From an uncultured Lachnospiraceae bacterium (GTDB lineage: Bacteria > Bacillota > Clostridia > Lachnospirales > Lachnospiraceae), in contig CAMWXF010000083.1 of assembly GCA_947178115.1 (NCBI GenBank), forward strand, positions 1-7,264: a stretch of 7,264 nucleotides of DNA. The letters run 5' to 3'. Below are positions 5,379-7,264 of this stretch, piece by piece. Positions within the stretch are counted from its first letter, which is position 1. Every line of letters starts with the position of its first letter. The notes beneath the pieces were generated by a model. That model was not told the origin of the DNA, ran no database searches, and was given only the letters and a program-made list of their open reading frames with translations. A program made the translations under genes and the position numbers.

Positions 5379-6878
5379 ATGAAAGCAATAGGGTTACCCG
5401 CAATAATAATCATCATACTGGTGGTTCTGTTCATCTTCTTTATGGCCATCGGGTATGTAAAAGCTCCGCCGGACATGGCGTACATCATTTCCGGTTTCAA
5501 GAAGAAATCCACAATTGTCATCGGTAAAGCGAGCATACGCATTCCATTCTTCGAACGGCTGGATAAGCTGAACCTGAGGCTGATCCCGATTGATGTCAAG
5601 ACCAGCAATGCGGTTCCGACGGCGGACTACATCAACATCAATGTGGATGCTACCGTCAACATCAAGATCAGCAGTGAGGCGGACAGACTGCGTCTCGCCG
5701 CGGAGAACTTCTTAAATAAGAATACAGAGTACATCGCAGGCGTTGCCAGAGAGGTGCTGGAAGGTAATGTCCGTGAGATCGTAGGTAAGATGCGGTTAGA
5801 GGAAATGGTCTCCGACCGACAGAAATTCGCGAATCTGGTAAAAGAAAACGCCGAGCCGGATCTGGCGGCGATGGGACTTGATATCGTCAGCTTCAACGTA
5901 CAGAACTTCGTGGACGGCAACGATGTCATCGAGAATCTGGGTATTGATAATATTGTTAAAATCAAAAAGACTGCTGCCATAGCAAGAGCCGAAAGCGAAA
6001 GAGACATCAAGGTAGCGCAGGCCGCTGCAGATAAAGAATCCAACGATGCGGCTGTTGCTGCACAGACCGAGATTGCCAAGAAGCAGAATGAACTGGCGAT
6101 TAAAAAATCCGAATTACAGCAGGAATCCGACACTAAGAAAGCTATGGCGGACGCGGCTTACGAGATCCAGAAAGAGGAACAGCGTAAGACCATCGAGGTA
6201 ACTACCGCAAATGCGGATATCGCAAGACAGGAGCGTGAGATCGAGTTAAAACAGAAACAAGTCGCAGTCAAAGAACGGGCATTGGAAGCGGAAGTCAAGA
6301 AACAGGCGGATGCGGATAAATATGCTGCCCAGCAGAAAGCGGACGCCGCCCTCTACCAGAGACAGAAGGAGGCGGAAGCAAAGCAGTTCGAAGCACAGCG
6401 CGAGGCGGAAGCAAGAAAAGCACAGGCGGAAGCAGACCGTTTCTCCAAAGAACAGGAGGCGGAAGGTATCCGTGCCGTGGGTGAAGCGGAAGCATCGGCA
6501 ATTCAGGCTAAAGGTATCGCAGAAGCGGAAGCCATGGAGCGGAAAGCAGAAGCTTACGCGAAATACAATAAGGCAGCCGTGGCCGAGATGATGATCAAGG
6601 TACTGCCGGACATCGCGGCGAAGATTGCCGAGCCGCTAGGTCAGATCGACAAGATCACCATTATCGGCGGCGGAGAAGGCGACAGCACCGGAGTCAATCA
6701 GGTTGCCGGAAACGTGCCCGTCGTTATGGCAAAGCTGTTTGAGAGTATGAAAGAAGCGACAGGTATCGACCTTTCCGAGATCATCAAGGCAGATACCTAC
6801 GATGCGAAAGTTAATCGCAATGTAAATGTGTCGGGATTAGATGATGTGAATGTAGTCATTAAAAACTCTGATTCCTAA
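5379..6878 (+). CDS. floT: Flotillin-like SPFH/band 7 membrane protein
   Basis: The protein has 499 aa, near the usual bacterial flotillin length. Flotillins organise functional membrane microdomains and influence the assembly of signalling and transport complexes. ATG 5379 follows AGGAGGGG (5365-5372) and replaces an upstream in-frame ATG at 5253 that lacks a site. Residues 5-26 form a hydrophobic N-terminal membrane segment, followed by YVKAPPDMAYIISG, typical of the family. The SPFH/PHB domain spans about 28-195. Residues about 200-400 are a long Ala/Glu/Lys/Gln-rich coiled coil with repeated EAEA-type motifs, needed for oligomers. The C-terminal part (about 400-499) includes KITIIGGGEGDSTG. 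An NfeD-like partner gene, common next to bacterial flotillins, is not seen within this window. The gene appears monocistronic and runs toward a stem-loop at 6890. The symbol follows the Bacillus YuaG/FloT family. Confidence 0.95.
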   Translation: MKAIGLPAIIIIILVVLFIFFMAIGYVKAPPDMAYIISGFKKKSTIVIGKASIRIPFFERLDKLNLRLIPIDVKTSNAVPTADYININVDATVNIKISSEADRLRLAAENFLNKNTEYIAGVAREVLEGNVREIVGKMRLEEMVSDRQKFANLVKENAEPDLAAMGLDIVSFNVQNFVDGNDVIENLGIDNIVKIKKTAAIARAESERDIKVAQAAADKESNDAAVAAQTEIAKKQNELAIKKSELQQESDTKKAMADAAYEIQKEEQRKTIEVTTANADIARQEREIELKQKQVAVKERALEAEVKKQADADKYAAQQKADAALYQRQKEAEAKQFEAQREAEARKAQAEADRFSKEQEAEGIRAVGEAEASAIQAKGIAEAEAMERKAEAYAKYNKAAVAEMMIKVLPDIAAKIAEPLGQIDKITIIGGGEGDSTGVNQVAGNVPVVMAKLFESMKEATGIDLSEIIKADTYDAKVNRNVNVSGLDDVNVVIKNSDS

Positions 6879-6889
6879 ACTATGTAACA

Positions 6890-6934
6890 GGGCAGACCAC
6901 ATAAAAACCCTCAAGTATTTTATGCAGTCTGCCC
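6890..6934. terminator. Large stem-loop between convergent floT and permease genes
   Basis: GGGCAGAC (6890-6897) pairs perfectly with GTCTGCCC (6927-6934). Inside it, after a CA/CA internal loop, CATAAAA (6900-6906) pairs with TTTTATG (6918-6924) around an 11-nt loop. The position 11 bp after the floT stop and 7 bp before the permease stop on the other strand fits a shared bidirectional terminator. No clean T tract follows on either side (ACATACTTTATT on plus), so efficiency is uncertain. Confidence 0.6.
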
Positions 6935-6941
6935 ACATACT

Positions 6942-7264
6942 TTATTCATGTCTCAGCGCCTCAATCGGGCTCAACTTCGCCGCTTTCTTGGCCGGATAGA
7001 TTCCGAAGAAAATACCCACCGCCGAGGAAAAGATCGCTGCAAACAGCACCGTGGTCACCTTGACCTGCGCCTGAAATCCCATAATGCTGCAGACCCCCAC
7101 TGCTCCCAGACTGCCCAGCCCTATGCCGATCAATCCACCGATCAGTGTAATAATACCTGCTTCGGCCAGAAACTGTAAAAGAATAGAATTTGTCCTTGCA
7201 CCCAGCGATTTACGGATACCGATCTCTCTCGTACGCTCCGTCACGGACACAAGCATGATATTCA
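6942..7264 (-). CDS. FtsX/MacB-type ABC transporter permease, C-terminal part
   Basis: Only the last 107 or so codons are present; the frame is open through the window edge at 7264, so the true start lies outside. The visible part is the classic C-terminal FtsX domain of MacB-like permeases. It has the cytoplasmic SVTERTREIGIRKSLGA signature that contacts the ATPase, a glycine-rich membrane segment (ITLIGGLIGIGLGSLGAVGV), a short outer loop, a second membrane segment (VLFAAIFSSAVGIFFGIYPA), and the terminal AAKLSPIEALRHE. Such permeases work with an ATPase in export of peptides, drugs or lipoproteins, or in mechanotransmission at the envelope. The ATPase gene is not in view. It converges on floT; no link in function is shown. 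Confidence 0.95.
   Translation of the reverse strand, partial: NIMLVSVTERTREIGIRKSLGARTNSILLQFLAEAGIITLIGGLIGIGLGSLGAVGVCSIMGFQAQVKVTTVLFAAIFSSAVGIFFGIYPAKKAAKLSPIEALRHE

Noticed and set aside
6360..6540. DNA repeat array of GCGGAAGC
   Set aside because: These are in-frame Ala/Glu codons of the flotillin coiled coil, so protein composition explains them.

Overview
The window looks like chromosomal DNA from a Gram-positive clostridium, most likely a Lachnospiraceae-type organism. The signs are strong AGGAGG-type ribosome binding sites on almost every gene, moderate GC in genes with very AT-rich promoters, a tRNA without encoded CCA, and typical Firmicutes families (OmpR/HisKA two-component pair, YuaG/FloT-type flotillin, MacB/FtsX permease). 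This assignment is inferred from style, not from a database match.

Layout. (1) 51-163, minus strand: a proline tRNA gene (anticodon UGG). It is interrupted by 39 extra nucleotides in the 5' strand of the anticodon stem and carries one extra base in the acceptor stem. Its own promoter lies at 203-231. (2) 248-345: an extended -10 promoter followed by two strong stem-loops in the presumed leader of the next operon. (3) 371-2381, plus strand: an OmpR-family response regulator and a membrane histidine kinase. (4) 2409-5032, minus strand, convergent with the kinase: three tightly spaced genes, each with its own strong ribosome binding site. In transcription order they encode a CARDB-like beta-sandwich protein of 353 aa, a TenA/thiaminase-II-like protein of 238 aa, and an unrecognised cysteine-rich protein of 269 aa. 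(5) 5033-5378: a very AT-rich divergent intergenic region with recurring CTTTTC motifs, a 23-bp imperfect direct repeat spaced 33 bp, and a small dyad. (6) 5379-6878, plus strand: a flotillin of 499 aa. (7) 6890-6934: a large stem-loop between convergent genes. (8) 6942-7264, minus strand: the C-terminal end of an FtsX/MacB-type ABC transporter permease that runs off the window.

How the parts may work together. The two-component pair senses an unknown extracytoplasmic signal; its targets are not visible here, but the convergent three-gene operon and the flotillin share a motif-rich control region. The most unusual content is the three-gene operon: a TenA-fold protein with most of the thiaminase II catalytic residues sits between two proteins with no evident thiamin role, none has a signal peptide, and no thiamin gene is nearby. 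The interrupted tRNA-Pro is the other item that deserves checking.
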